Positions 1 through 10,306 of a stretch of DNA of 51,686 nucleotides are shown here, piece by piece. Source of the stretch: Crocinitomicaceae bacterium. GTDB lineage: Bacteria > Bacteroidota > Bacteroidia > Flavobacteriales_D > Crocinitomicaceae. How positions within the stretch are numbered: the first letter of the stretch is position 1; every line of letters starts with the position of its first letter. The stretch lies in NCBI GenBank assembly GCA_016719925.1, contig JADJYC010000014.1, positions 1 through 51,686 on the forward strand, read 5' to 3'. Under the pieces are notes generated by a model, which had not been told where the DNA came from, searched no databases, and was given only the letters and a program-made list of their open reading frames with translations. The translations under genes were made by a program, and so were the position numbers.

Positions 1-362
1 CCTCTTTCAAAAGTACGGCCTGTAATCGCAGAATCCGTAGTGTTGAGGGTGGTTCGCTTTTGTTTTTCTATCACCTTTCCCTTTACAAATGAATATTTGT
101 CTTCAGACGGACTCGTCCGTTTTAAGGCACCTGCATTTTTTCCCCATTTTGTTCCGTCCAGTGGAGCATAACAGGATGTTATTTCGTTATTTTCCCGTTC
201 AAAATAAATTGTAACACCCTCAGAAAGATAAGTGTCAGCGGGAGCTTTAGAGAAAAATTTCTGATTGTTAACAGTTAAATAGATCTCACTGTATTCATCA
301 CCATCTTTATCAAATTTTTTTACTTTATCAAACTTGCTGATGATACCTTGCTCAATTTTCAT
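1..362 (-). CDS. Hypothetical protein, 3' end outside window
   Basis: The minus-strand frame opens with ATG at 362 (MKIEQGIISKFDKVKKF) and runs without a stop to the window edge, so about 120 residues are visible. It is rich in charged residues, with no signal peptide, membrane segment or catalytic motif I can recognise. The first half looks like alternating beta strands (EIYLTVNNQKFF, GVTIYFERENNEI), as in a small OB-like or beta-sandwich fold, but that is a guess. It is divergent from hutF. Function unknown. Confidence 0.6.
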   Translation of the reverse strand, partial: MKIEQGIISKFDKVKKFDKDGDEYSEIYLTVNNQKFFSKAPADTYLSEGVTIYFERENNEITSCYAPLDGTKWGKNAGALKRTSPSEDKYSFVKGKVIEKQKRTTLNTTDSAITGRTFER

Positions 363-468
363 TCAGTAAAGATAACAGAGTCTGATAAAATAAAGACTCA
401 TATTTTTTTCTTCTTTCAGTTCATCTACTTCAAACAATCCGTTTACTTTTACATCACATTGCTGTAAG

Positions 469-1846
469 ATGGTTAGATATAAATTCAACGGTTTGCTTCA
501 AAATGACGGATGGTTAATTCCTGCGTTTGTTTCTGTTGATGATAAAGGAAAAATCAGTTCAATTTCTGATCACACATCTGATAAAAGTGTAATTGATCTA
601 AATGCATTTGCCGTTCCCGGATTTCAGAACGCCCATTCACATGCATTTCAATATGCGATGGCCGGACTTGCTGAAAGACACACGACTACTCAGACACCAG
701 ATGATTTCTGGTCGTGGAGAGAAGCCATGTACAAACTAGCTTTGCAGGTAAATCCAGACGATACAGAGGTTATTGCGTCTATGCTTTATTCAGAAATGCT
801 GCGTCACGGTTATACTCATGTTGCAGAATTTCATTATGTACATCATGACAAAAATGGAAAACCATACGATCAACTTTCTGAAATGGGAAGCAGATTAATT
901 TCTGCAGCAAAAAAAACCGGAATCGGAATTACGATGGTTCCGATATTTTATCAGAAAGGAGGATTTGGAAAAGATCCGGTTGAAGGACAAAAAAGATTTA
1001 TTTCAAAAGATACAGATTCGTACCTGAAACTATTTGAAGCCACTCAAAAATCTGCCCTTCAATACGAGCATGCAAATGTTGCTTTGGGAATTCATTCTTT
1101 GCGCGGTGTAGATCCTGTCTGTGTAAAAGAGATTTGTCTTCACGGAAGTAAAAATGTGCCACTGCATATTCATGTTTCAGAACAACTGAAAGAGGTTTCA
1201 GATAGTTTGGAATACTTAGGAAGGAGACCAGTTGAGTGGATGCTGGAAAATTGTGAAATGGATGCACGTTTTCATCTTGTACATGCTACTCATGTGAATG
1301 AAAGTGAACTGAGCGGAATTGTAAAATCAGGTGCATCAGTTGTTTTATGTCCGAGTACCGAAGGTAATCTGGGAGATGGAATTTTTCCGCTGCGTGATTT
1401 TATTTCTCAGGATGGAAACTGGAGTATCGGAACAGATAGTCACATCGGTTTAAACCCAATGGAGGAACTTCGTATTTTAGATTACGGTCAGCGTTTGATT
1501 TCCACACAAGCGAAATACGTTTTACAAAAAATCAGAAGGAAATTCCGGAAAAATTGCAATTGAATCCATCACAAAAAACGGAAGATCTGCAATGAATAAT
1601 TTTACCAAAGAATATTTTAAAACGGGGGATTATTTAAATGCATCGCTGTTTGATGAAAAGCATCCGCTGATTGCTTCTTCATCTTCTGAAAACCTTATAA
1701 GTACTATGTTTTACGCTTGTGACGCATCTGTTCAAACTGGTGTTATTTCTTACGGCAAACTAATAATTAATCAGCAAAAATCGGAAGAGAGAAATAAAAT
1801 TCACGCTGATTTTTTTGATTGTGTCCGAAGACTTGCAAACAGGTAA
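469..1846 (+). CDS. hutF: Formimidoylglutamate deiminase HutF, one frameshift
   Basis: HutF hydrolyses N-formimino-L-glutamate to N-formyl-L-glutamate and ammonia in histidine breakdown; it is a cytosolic zinc amidohydrolase. Visible motifs are the metal-binding HxH near residues 56-58 (GFQNAHSHAFQYAMAG), the later histidines in PLHIHVSEQ and HLVHATHV, and the metal aspartate in GTDSHIGLNPMEE. The reading frame breaks near 1515, where deleting one base restores NTFYKKSEGNSGKIAIESI and continues to a stop at 1846. The joined length, about 459 residues, is normal for HutF. The gene is convergent with the trmH-like gene, with a 2-base gap. No other hut gene is in the window. The specific HutF call (against other amidohydrolases) rests on overall sequence recognition. 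Confidence 0.85.
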
Positions 1847-1848
1847 AA

Positions 1849-2528
1849 TTATTTTTTAGCCCGGTTCAGAATTTCTTTTTCAACCTTATCGGCATGTTTG
1901 ATTACCTGCTTTACCCAATGAAGTTTTAATTCAAGTTTTTCTTCTTCTGAAAGTTTCCAGTTTATATCCGATTTTCTCATTCGTTCAGTCAGTTCATAAA
2001 GTGTGAGAGAAACAGAAACGGATATGTTATAACTTTCAGTGAAATCCGATACATGGGCAATCTCACAAATCCATCTGCCTCATTCATGGCTATTTCAGAA
2101 AGACCAGTAAGTTCAGTTCCGAAAATAAGTGCAATCGGCTGATCAACCGGTAACTGATCAATCATACAATCATTGGTGTGCGGGGTAGTGGCAATTACTT
2201 TATAGCCTTTCTTTTTCAATTGCTGCAAACAGGCAGAAGTATTATTTTCAAGTTTATTGTATTTGTGAATGGTGAGCCACTTGGATGAACCCATGTCAAC
2301 GCCGGAACTGGTTTCATATTTGTTTCCGTTTTCAATGATGTGTACATCCTGCACGCCAAAACAATCACATGATCTGAGAACAGCACTTGCATTGTGAGGC
2401 TGAAAAATATTTTCCAGTGCAACGGTAATATGACGGGTTCTGTTTTCAAGTATCTGATCAAACAAATTTCTTTTGTGATCAGAAATATGTTCCATCAATT
2501 GTTCCAGTAACCACTTTTGATTTTCCAT
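1849..2528 (-). CDS. trmH: TrmH/SpoU-family tRNA (guanosine-2'-O)-methyltransferase, one frameshift
   Basis: This is a SPOUT methyltransferase, probably making Gm18 in tRNA. The N-terminal part holds motif 1 (NIFQPHNASAVLRSCDCFGV) and motif 2 (IALIFGTELTGLSEIA). Near 2055 the frame shifts: after VRLPMY the next frame gives motif 3 (FTESYNISVSVSLTLYEL) and a basic, helical tail ending at a TAA at 1849. Joined, the protein is about 227 residues, normal for TrmH. It is convergent with hutF. The family is sure; the exact target base is inferred from the E. coli TrmH resemblance. Confidence 0.8.
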
Positions 2529-2583
2529 GAAGAATAAAATCTGAATTCAAAATTACCGGATTTATTTTATTTGGAATAGGGGC

Positions 2584-2612
2584 AAAAAAAAAGGCACGCT
2601 TTTGGCGTGCCT
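2584..2612 (-). terminator. Rho-independent terminator of the HU gene
   Basis: A perfect 8-bp stem (AGGCACGC / GCGTGCCT, 2592-2599 and 2605-2612) with a 5-nt loop is followed, on the minus strand, by eight T (2584-2591). It lies 22 bases after the HU stop codon. Confidence 0.9.
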
Positions 2613-2634
2613 AATTTTTAATAACCAGGTTTTC

Positions 2635-2907
2635 TTAGTTAACTTTTCCAGAAAGCTCAGCTCCTGCTTTGAATTTTACAACTTTCTTAGCAGCAATTTT
2701 GATTTCTTTTCCAGTTTGTGGGTTACGTCCAGTTCTTGCAGCTCTTTTAGAAACTGAGAAAGATCCGAAACCAACTAAAGAGATTTTATCTCCTTTTTTC
2801 AAAGCTTGCTCAGTAGCAGCGATGAAACCTTCAAGAGCTCTTTTAGAATCTGCTTTTGACAGACCTGATTTTGATGCCATAGCATCTACTAATTCTGATT
2901 TGTTCAT
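2635..2907 (-). CDS. hup: HU-family DNA-binding protein
   Basis: This is a nucleoid-associated histone-like protein of 90 residues, the usual length. The start at 2907 (MNKSELVDAMASKSGLSKAD) is preferred over the in-frame ATG two codons upstream because it gives the family's standard N-terminus. The beta-arm signature GRNPQTGKEI is present, along with the conserved FGSFSV and the basic end of the arm (AAKKVVKFKAG). It is monocistronic, with a strong promoter at 2951-2980 and a terminator just downstream, as expected of an abundant protein. Confidence 0.96.
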   Translation of the reverse strand: MNKSELVDAMASKSGLSKADSKRALEGFIAATEQALKKGDKISLVGFGSFSVSKRAARTGRNPQTGKEIKIAAKKVVKFKAGAELSGKVN

Positions 2908-2950
2908 AATCAATTTTTGATTTTTGGTTAAACAATTTTTTATATCGAAA

Positions 2951-2980
2951 CAAATATATTGTAATAACCTTATTTTACAA
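2951..2980 (-). promoter_or_regulatory. Bacteroidota promoter of the HU gene
   Basis: On the minus strand TTG (2980-2978), a 19-base spacer and TATATTTG (2958-2951) match the Bacteroidota sigma-A consensus TTG-N17-20-TAnnTTTG exactly. The -7 box ends 44 bases before the HU start codon. Confidence 0.85.
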
Positions 2981-3075
2981 GGGGTCTGAGGCCAAATACC
3001 CTCATTTTGTTAATAAAATAGGCAGAATGTTGATAACTGCGCTTCAAAACCCGCATTTGGAGGGCGTTTTCAGAG

Positions 3076-3480
3076 TTATTCAGGTTGAGAAATCAGTATT
3101 CGGTCACTTCCGTCAAAATGTGGAGATTGTATAGACAAAACTTTCATAGGAGCAGACGAAAGTACTTTTAAGCCATGCGGAGTACCTTTTGGTATGTTGA
3201 AATAATCACCTTTTTTAGTGATGAATTTTTCGTCACCCAACGTGAATTCGCCCTTTCCATCAAGGATATAGACGTTCTCAGTATGCCATTCATGTTTGTG
3301 TAATGCCACGTCATTTTTTATCCAGATGAGAAAACTCGTCTGATTAGAATCATTGGCAATCCGCTCTATGTGGATGTTTTCATATTCACCGGCAGGCTGA
3401 TGACTTGACAGATCCGGTTCGGTTTGAGCAATGGAAAGCACTGTAATTACTGCAATTCCGAGAAAAAAGAATGGCTTCAT
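3076..3480 (-). CDS. Secreted cupin-domain protein
   Basis: 134 residues. A hydrophobic leader (MKPFFFLGIAVITVLSIAQ) points to export to the periplasm. A single cupin barrel follows, with the metal-site histidines in HKHEWHTENVYILDGKG and the second cupin motif GDYFNIPKGTPHGLKVL. Small cupins of this type bind a metal or ligand; no substrate can be given. Upstream is a short TA dinucleotide run (3512-3521 region) with no clear promoter. It stands alone between the HU gene and fmt. Confidence 0.75.
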   Translation of the reverse strand: MKPFFFLGIAVITVLSIAQTEPDLSSHQPAGEYENIHIERIANDSNQTSFLIWIKNDVALHKHEWHTENVYILDGKGEFTLGDEKFITKKGDYFNIPKGTPHGLKVLSSAPMKVLSIQSPHFDGSDRILISQPE

Positions 3481-3523
3481 AAAATTGAATTCAGATCAGA
3501 ATACTACACTATATATATATATG

Positions 3524-4470
3524 TCATAAAACGGTGGTCCAACCCACTGGCTGAAATCCGTTTAAAAACTCATTGGATCCCATACGCTTTTTTCCCTCCA
3601 GCTGCAGGTCATCTGCGAGTATCCAGCCATCTGAACATCCAAAAGCAATCTTACCATTAGTCACGATCATTTGTCCTGTATGAACTTTTCCGTCAGCATC
3701 TATTTCAACTGAATAGATTTTCAAGGTTTTTGTCAGTCCGTCTTTTGTGATTTTTGTCCAGGCACCAGGGTAGGGTGAAAGCCCTCTTATTTTATTGTAA
3801 ACAGAAAGCGCGGAGTGATTCCAATTAATCAATCCGTCTTCTTTGAAAATTTTTGGAGCCGGTTTTAATTCTTTTGTTTCTGTTTCATTTTGTGAAACCG
3901 GATTTGTTGTTCCGTCAAATATTGCTTTTACCGTTCTTAACAAAAGTTGAGCACCGGCTTCCATCAGATTGTCGTGTACAGTTCCTGCATTGTCTTTTTC
4001 ACCAATTGGAATTTTTACTGAATCAATAATTTTTCCGGTATCAATTTCCTTTTCAATAAAAAAAGTGGTTGCTCCGGTTTCCTTTTCACCATTTATCACT
4101 GCCCAGTTAATTGGAGCAGCACCTCTGTATTGCGGAAGCAGCGATGCGTGTAAATTGATTGTTCCAAGCGCTGGCATTTTGCCAGATTATCTCTGGCAGC
4201 ATTCTGAATGCAACTACCACAAATAAATCTGCATTTATATTTTTCAGTTCCTGAATAAAACTTTCCTCTTTTAATTTTTCAGGCTGTAATACAGGCAGAT
4301 TTTTTTCCCTGGCAAACTTCTTTACTGCAGATTCAGAAATTTGCTGACCTCTTCCTGCTGGTTTATCAGGTACGGTTACAACTCCTGCAACTTCAATTCC
4401 GCCATTCAATAAAACCTCCAGTGATCTGACAGCAAATTCAGGCGTCCCCATAAAACAATTCTCTTTTCAT
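3524..4470 (-). CDS. fmt: Methionyl-tRNA formyltransferase, two frameshifts
   Basis: Fmt formylates Met-tRNAfMet with 10-formyl-THF. The N-terminal motif MGTPEFAV and the formyltransferase core (INLHASLLPQYRGAAPINWA) are both clear. They lie in different frames, broken near 4175, where WQ is followed by a short A run; two more A give IIWQKMPALGTINLHASLL. The ATG that overlaps the MATE stop codon (ATGA, 4467-4470) is one frame away from MGTPEFAV, so a second small indel probably sits in the T run near 4453. Restored length is about 317 residues, normal for Fmt. It is translationally coupled to the upstream MATE gene. Such a core gene is unlikely to be truly broken. Confidence 0.9.
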
Positions 4471-5800
4471 AAGCGGGATAAATTTCGACGGTATTTCTGC
4501 AAATAAAAATAACTCATTAATCCGATAGCACCAAAGTAAATGTATTCAACTGTCCAGACAGCTGTAATATTCCACTCCAGGACAACAATAAATAAATAGC
4601 AGGCAACCAGATAAATAAAAATGCTTGTGCCTTCAATCAGAAATGAAATATTTGATTTACCCAAAGCGGCAACCGAGTTGAACCAGACAGTGATAAAGGA
4701 AAAAAGTAAAATAGAACCGGTAACAACCCACAATACATGTTTGCTGTCTTCATAGATCAATGGATCTGGATTGATCATCGGAATAAAATAATGCGGAAAA
4801 AATACCGGAGCATGACAAAAGAGTACAATAAAAAGAAAACTCAGCAACATTATTTTTCGCTGGATATTTTTAATCAGATGTGGTTTCCCCTGACCAATTA
4901 AATTACTTACATAGGTTCTGGTGGTTGCACCAAATCCAAACGTAGGTATGAATGCAATAAAATAAACAGAACGTATAACAGAAGACACTTTCAGATCATG
5001 CGGTGTCATTTCTCTTTCAATCAGAGTGAAAAATATCAGCCAGCCAAAAAGGGCAAAAAATCCCTGAAACATAAGCGGTACTCCAAGTTTGACCAATTCC
5101 ACAATTTCTCTGTAATTAAACTTGCTGAAAAATGAAATGCCAAATTCTTTTATTTCTTTCGAAAAATAAACAGCGATAACCAGAAAGATAAATGCCAGTA
5201 ATTCAGAAACGGATGAAGCCAGCGGAGCACCAACCATTCCCATTTCAGTGAATCCAAGCTTTCCAAAAATCATGGCGTAATCCAGAATAATGTTTGAAAC
5301 TGCCATGACCAATGTAGAGATTAACACGAGTGATGTTTGCCAATTCCAATATAAAATGCTGTAAGCGTTGCATGCATGCCTGCAAAAAATATACCCCAGC
5401 TGCGGTATTTTAGAAAAAGAATCATGCTCTCACCGGTTGGACTATCCTTGACAATAAACTGAATAAACCAGGTGCTTAGAAAAAAGAAAACCAGAAATAA
5501 CAGTCCGCTTAAAATCAATTGCAAAATCTGCGTGTGAAAAACGAGAGAACCTACTTGCGACAAATTCTGTTCACCGTATTTTCTTGCAATAAGAATTTGT
5601 GCACCGTCAGCCAGTCCTTTGCTCAGCATAAAAAGAGAAATGTAAATCAATCCCGCATTATTAACTGCATTAAAAGAAACAGTATCATTTAATCTGCTTA
5701 CAAACGCTGTATCTGTGAGCATTACAACTGACTGAACAAAGGTTCCGAACATGAGCGGAACAGCAATCGAAAGAATTTTTTTGTAGGTTAATTCCAGCAT
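4467..5800 (-). CDS. MATE-family efflux transporter, one frameshift
   Basis: This is a multidrug and toxic-compound extrusion antiporter of the inner membrane with about 12 membrane helices. The N-terminal half starts MLELTYKKILSIAVPLMFG and contains the typical MLTDTAFVSRL segment. The frame breaks at about 5322, where GGCAAACATCAC should read with one more A, giving GIGKTSLVLISTLVMAVSN; the C-terminal half then runs to the stop at 4467. Total is about 445 residues, normal for MATE. It starts 6 bases after rlmI and overlaps fmt by ATGA, so the three form an operon. Substrate unknown. Confidence 0.88.
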
Positions 5801-5806
5801 GAAAAA

Positions 5807-6997
5807 TTAATCTACCTGAATAACCAGTCCCTTCAGATATTCACCTTCAGGATGGTTTGCATTGATGGGATGATCTGCGGGCTGATGAAGCTGTTCAAGA
5901 CTACGTACAGATCTTTTGGCTTCAATTCCGGCCGCAATAATTGTATTTGTAAAAAGTTCTTTATCCACCAGTTGTGAGCATGAAAAAGTAAAAATAATTC
6001 CTCCTTTTTTTATCTGGCGTATAGCTGCGGCATTTAATCTTTTATATCCCTGAACTGCATTGTGTTTTGCCGCACGATGTTTTGCAAATGCCGGCGGATC
6101 AAGAATTATAATATCATAATCCTCTTTGAGCTCTTTTATAAAATCCATTGTGTCTGCAACAAAAGAGTTATGCTTTTCTGCTGCAAATTTTCCAAGCTGA
6201 ATATTTGCTTCTGTGAGATGAATTGCTTTGGATGATGAATCAACGGAGTGGACAAGATTAGCACCATTTTGCAAAGCGTAAACTGAAAATCCGCCTGAAT
6301 AACAAAATGTATTCAATACCTTTTTTCCTTTCGAAAATCTTCCGAGTAAATTTCTGTTTTCTCTCTGATCAATAAAAAATCCTGTTTTCTGTCCGGTGAT
6401 CCAGTCAATATAAAACTCATTGTCATTTTCCAGCGCAACTACCGGTACAGCTGTATCACCAAACAGGTAACCATCTCCGTGATAAGCTGTAAATTCTTTT
6501 GGAAGGGTAGAGGAACTCTTCTGATAAATACTTTTTAATTGTTGTCCAACTACCTTGATGAGTGCATTTTTTATTTTTTCAAGATCACAATACATGCCTA
6601 TACTGTGACATTGAATTATGCAGTTACCGTTATAATAATCAATAATCAAACCAGGTAAAAAATCTCCTTCACCGTGTATAAGTCTGAAAATGGAGGTCGA
6701 TGAATTGTTTATCAAACCAATAGCATTTCTGAGATTCCATGCTGATTGAATTTTATCCGTGTAAAAATCAGCATCCGGAAACTGATTGTCAAAACTGAGC
6801 ATACGCACAGCAATGGTTCCGTTCTGACAATGGCCGTATCCAAGATGACCTCCTTTGTGATTGCAGACTTCAACTACATCACCCTCTTGTAAATTGCCTT
6901 CATTTTTAGAAATTGCTCCTGAAAAAACCCACGGATGTTTTCTTTCAATAGATCTTTCTTTGCCTGAATGAATAAATATTTTGGAAACAGCTGGCAT
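5807..6997 (-). CDS. rlmI: 23S rRNA (cytosine-C5)-methyltransferase, RlmI type
   Basis: 396 residues, the same length as E. coli RlmI, which makes m5C1962 in 23S rRNA. There is an N-terminal PUA-like domain (KERSIERKHPWVFSGAI, residues about 10-80). A Rossmann methyltransferase follows, with SAM motif VLNTFCYSGGFSVYA, the DPPAFAKH motif and a catalytic cysteine in FTFSCSQ. It is the first gene of the rlmI-MATE-fmt operon. Its start overlaps the divergent histidine-kinase frame by 17 bases, so the start of that neighbour is doubtful. Family sure; target position by homology. Confidence 0.88.
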   Translation of the reverse strand: MPAVSKIFIHSGKERSIERKHPWVFSGAISKNEGNLQEGDVVEVCNHKGGHLGYGHCQNGTIAVRMLSFDNQFPDADFYTDKIQSAWNLRNAIGLINNSSTSIFRLIHGEGDFLPGLIIDYYNGNCIIQCHSIGMYCDLEKIKNALIKVVGQQLKSIYQKSSSTLPKEFTAYHGDGYLFGDTAVPVVALENDNEFYIDWITGQKTGFFIDQRENRNLLGRFSKGKKVLNTFCYSGGFSVYALQNGANLVHSVDSSSKAIHLTEANIQLGKFAAEKHNSFVADTMDFIKELKEDYDIIILDPPAFAKHRAAKHNAVQGYKRLNAAAIRQIKKGGIIFTFSCSQLVDKELFTNTIIAAGIEAKRSVRSLEQLHQPADHPINANHPEGEYLKGLVIQVD

Positions 6998-8867
6998 GTG
7001 TTATTTGGTTTGCCCTGCGAAAATAAGGTTTACTGCGGATTTGAGCTATATCAGTCTTGATTCAAGTATCGTACATGTTGATTCCTGTATTTATTATGCA
7101 TCCAGATTAACTAACGCTTATTATCTGGCTGACGCATTTCAGATGAAAAGCCATGATTATTTTATGAGTTCAGAATTGGATTCGGCATTGGAGTATTCTA
7201 AGAAAGCGGCACATTTGTTTCAATTCTTTCCTGATTCAACTGCATATTATATTGCTGAATATAATCTGGGTAATATTTATCTGGTACTGGAAGAGCACAT
7301 ACAAGCTTTGGTGCAGTTCAGAAAAGTTTTACGAATTGTGGATGACAATTTTGACGCTCTGTCCAAACATGGAGAAGAAGTAATTGAACTAAACCGGGCG
7401 TACTGTTATGTAAGTATTGGAATGGTATATTCCAGCTTGGGGGATAATGAAGGTGTTTTAAAAAACATGCAGCGCGGAATTAAAATTGCTTCCAAAATCA
7501 AAACACGTGAAAGCAGTGTTTTGCAAGCTGTGACAGTAGGTAATATTGGTCTGGCCTATTATGAACTGGGTAATTACGAGAAAGCTGAAAGCTTTGCGAT
7601 TACTGGTTTGGAACAGAAGAAAATGCTGGGCATCGAAAACACTGACGGGTATAATTATCAGGTATTGGCAAAGGCAGCCTATGGAAGAAAGAAATATCCG
7701 CTTGCATTGAAATACCTGAAACTTGCTGATGATTCTTTTGAAGCTTCCAGAAATACAGACCAGTTGAACAGCAACAAATTATTGCGGGCAAAATGTTTCT
7801 TTGAACAGAAAAAAAATGATGAGGCATTAAGTTTGCTTCGGTCGGTTGAAAGAGAGTTTGACGGACCCGGACGCCGAAAAGAGAGAATGGAATTATATCA
7901 GCTGATGTCAGACATTTACGCTTCAAAAGGTGATTATGAAAAAGCCAATGAATTTTTGAAAATAACCCTGCTGATTAAAAATGAAGAATCTTCAAAAAAC
8001 AACAAGGATGCAGTTGAAGAATTCATCCATTATTTTGAACAGGAAGAAAACAGAATAAATGACAAACTGGAAAATTACAAAACCCTTCAGGAAAAAGAAA
8101 AACTCGAACTTGAAGTAAAGAACAGAAATGAAAAGGAAGTTTGGATTTACTCACTCTTTGGAGTATCTGTAGTTTGTTTGCTGCTGATCATTTTTATTAT
8201 TGCACGCGGGAATAAACGGAGTAAAAAAATTAATCAGGAATTAAGTTATTCCATTGATGAGAAACAGATTCTTTTTAAAGAAGTCCATCACCGTGTAAAA
8301 AATAATTTCCAGATCATTTCAAGTCTGCTCAATCTTCAGCAGGGAATTGAAGAAAATGAAAGAAGTAAAAAAGTACTGACAGATGCACAGGGAAGAATCC
8401 GGTCTATGTCACTGGTGCATGAAATGCTTTACCGTAAAAATGAAGTGAAGCGGATTGATTTCAGAGTCTATACAACAGAGCTGGTAAATTCTATTATTCA
8501 ATCTTTGAGTGATGATAAGTGTGTAATTGATTCTACAGTGGAGTGTAACAATGAAACGTTTGATCTGGAAATTGCTGTTCCGCTTGGCTTGATTTTGAAT
8601 GAGGCTGTGACCAATTGCGTAAAATATGCATTTATTGGAAAAACTTCAGGCAAAATAGATATAACACTCAGACAGATTGATGCGAAAAATTTCAGATTGA
8701 TTATTCGCGATAACGGAATAGGAATTCCAAATCAATTCATTGAGGGTGATAAAGAAACTCTTGGTATAGAACTCATTAATATACTCAGCCAGCAGTTGGG
8801 CGGAGAAGCTAAATTTTTTAATTTGAACGGAACTGAGGTGTCAGTTGTATTCAATGCTGTAGATTAA
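6981..8867 (+). CDS. TPR-containing sensor histidine kinase (HisKA_2 type)
   Basis: About 628 residues. Residues 40-340 are TPR-like helical repeats (YNLGNIYLVLEEHIQALVQF; AVTVGNIGLAYYELGNYEKA), followed by a coiled coil and one membrane helix at about 386-407. The HisKA_2 dimerisation helix carries the phospho-acceptor histidine in KEVHHRVKNNFQ (about 436), and a HATPase domain follows with N-box NEAVTNCVKYAF and G-box DNGIGIPNQF. The TPR part would be expected in the periplasm, but no signal peptide is visible. The start at 6981 lies inside rlmI, so the 5' end is either a later alternative start or has been damaged by an indel. No response regulator is adjacent. The ligand is unknown. Confidence 0.8.
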   Translation: METAGMCYLVCPAKIRFTADLSYISLDSSIVHVDSCIYYASRLTNAYYLADAFQMKSHDYFMSSELDSALEYSKKAAHLFQFFPDSTAYYIAEYNLGNIYLVLEEHIQALVQFRKVLRIVDDNFDALSKHGEEVIELNRAYCYVSIGMVYSSLGDNEGVLKNMQRGIKIASKIKTRESSVLQAVTVGNIGLAYYELGNYEKAESFAITGLEQKKMLGIENTDGYNYQVLAKAAYGRKKYPLALKYLKLADDSFEASRNTDQLNSNKLLRAKCFFEQKKNDEALSLLRSVEREFDGPGRRKERMELYQLMSDIYASKGDYEKANEFLKITLLIKNEESSKNNKDAVEEFIHYFEQEENRINDKLENYKTLQEKEKLELEVKNRNEKEVWIYSLFGVSVVCLLLIIFIIARGNKRSKKINQELSYSIDEKQILFKEVHHRVKNNFQIISSLLNLQQGIEENERSKKVLTDAQGRIRSMSLVHEMLYRKNEVKRIDFRVYTTELVNSIIQSLSDDKCVIDSTVECNNETFDLEIAVPLGLILNEAVTNCVKYAFIGKTSGKIDITLRQIDAKNFRLIIRDNGIGIPNQFIEGDKETLGIELINILSQQLGGEAKFFNLNGTEVSVVFNAVD

Positions 8868-8878
8868 TTCTAAGGCAT

Positions 8879-9640
8879 ATGAAATCTTTTGTATCAATTC
8901 TTTTTGTTGTATTCACTATTCATGCTTATGCAGATTGCGCAGGAAGCGGAGTTTATTTCTGGCCGGCTGATTATTCTCTCACTCCAAATTCATTTATTGT
9001 TGTTACGGGATATGCAGCCAGTGAAGATTTAGTTTTAGGACTGGGGACAAAATATGAAGTTTATCTGGAAAACAAAACGGAAAAAATCAAACTGGTTCCG
9101 CTGCACACAGAGGTTGGTACTTTCAGATTAAGTCAGATTGCATTGAAACCTGAAAGAGAATTAACCTTTGGATCTTCATATACTTATGTAGTTTATGGTG
9201 AAGAGGAAAATACCTTTTTGGATGAAGTATATAATTACAGTTCAGGCAAAAGAGAACCGGTTGTATTCCATGTTTCCAAAAAATCTGAAACAGCTGCACC
9301 CGCATGGATTAAGAAGCCTGAGTTTTTCAAATCAGAATATGTTTCATTTGGATGCGGACCCGGCAAATGGCTCAAATACACTATTCAGATTCAGGAAGAA
9401 AATGATTTTTTATTTCAGGTGAATTTAACTCATATAAAAACCAGTAAAACAGTTACATTTTCAGTCTCTGCTGAAAAAGGTATGCTTATGCTCGGTCATG
9501 GAATGTGTTCAGGTGCGTTTGAATTTGTTGATGGAGATGATTATGAATTCACCGCTGATCTGATTGATGAATGTGGAAACATAACAAAGTGGAAAGAGGT
9601 TCCAATCAAATTTACGGCTCCTGATGCATCCGGTTATTAA
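8879..9640 (+). CDS. Secreted protein of unknown function
   Basis: 253 residues, starting 11 bases after the kinase. A clear signal peptide (MKSFVSILFVVFTIHAYA) is followed by a mature part with four cysteines (DCAGSG, FGCGPGKW, GMCSGAF, DECGNIT). Alternating beta strands suggest two Ig-like domains. I recognise no family. The close spacing suggests cotranscription with the histidine kinase, so a role in the same envelope response is possible but only inferred. Its stop overlaps the convergent yggS stop by four bases. Confidence 0.7.
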   Translation: MKSFVSILFVVFTIHAYADCAGSGVYFWPADYSLTPNSFIVVTGYAASEDLVLGLGTKYEVYLENKTEKIKLVPLHTEVGTFRLSQIALKPERELTFGSSYTYVVYGEEENTFLDEVYNYSSGKREPVVFHVSKKSETAAPAWIKKPEFFKSEYVSFGCGPGKWLKYTIQIQEENDFLFQVNLTHIKTSKTVTFSVSAEKGMLMLGHGMCSGAFEFVDGDDYEFTADLIDECGNITKWKEVPIKFTAPDASGY

Positions 9641-10302
9641 CGGGTTCCAAAAATGGAACTGCCTATTCTAACCATCGTGCTTCCTTCTTCAATGGCAATT
9701 TTATAATCACCGCTCATGCCCATAGAAATTTCACTGAAGTTTGAATCAGATGAAAAAAAATCAGTTTTGATTTTTTCAAAAAGTGATTTGAGCGATTTGA
9801 ATTCTTTTCTGATCTGATTTTCATCTGATGTAAAACTTGCCATACCCATAAGTCCCCTCACAGAAATGTTCCTAAGGGTTTTAAATTCTTCTGACTTTAA
9901 AATTTGAATAAGTTCTTCTTCTGACAAACCGAATTTTGTTTCTTCTGTTGCAATGTAACATTGTAACAAAACATCCTGGACGCGGTTATTTTTTTTTGCC
10001 TGTTTATCAATCTCCTTCAGCAGGTTAAGTGAATCAACACCATGAATCAGTTTGACAAAACCGGCCATGTATTTAACCTTGTTGCTTTGAAGATGACCAA
10101 TCATGTGCCATTCAATATCTTTTGGAAGAATCTCTGCTTTATCACAAAGTTCCTGCACTTTATTCTCACCGAAAATCCGCTGACCACATTCATATGCCTC
10201 CTGAATTGCTGAAACAGGTTTTGTTTTTGAAACAGCAATAAGCCTTACATGAGCAGGTATCTCTTTTTTTATTTCAAGAATATTTTGCGCAACGTTACTC
10301 AT
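9637..10302 (-). CDS. yggS: YggS-family PLP-binding protein
   Basis: 221 residues, close to the usual 220-235. It is a PLP homeostasis protein (YggS/PROSC/PipY) with a single TIM barrel that binds pyridoxal phosphate through the lysine in RLIAVSKTKP. Other conserved blocks are GENKVQEL, EWHMIGHLQSNKVKY, GLMGMASF and MGMSGDYKIAIEEGSTMVRIG. It follows the DUF1015 gene by four bases and is probably cotranscribed with it. Confidence 0.93.
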   Translation of the reverse strand: MSNVAQNILEIKKEIPAHVRLIAVSKTKPVSAIQEAYECGQRIFGENKVQELCDKAEILPKDIEWHMIGHLQSNKVKYMAGFVKLIHGVDSLNLLKEIDKQAKKNNRVQDVLLQCYIATEETKFGLSEEELIQILKSEEFKTLRNISVRGLMGMASFTSDENQIRKEFKSLKSLFEKIKTDFFSSDSNFSEISMGMSGDYKIAIEEGSTMVRIGSSIFGTR

Positions 10303-10306
10303 TGAT

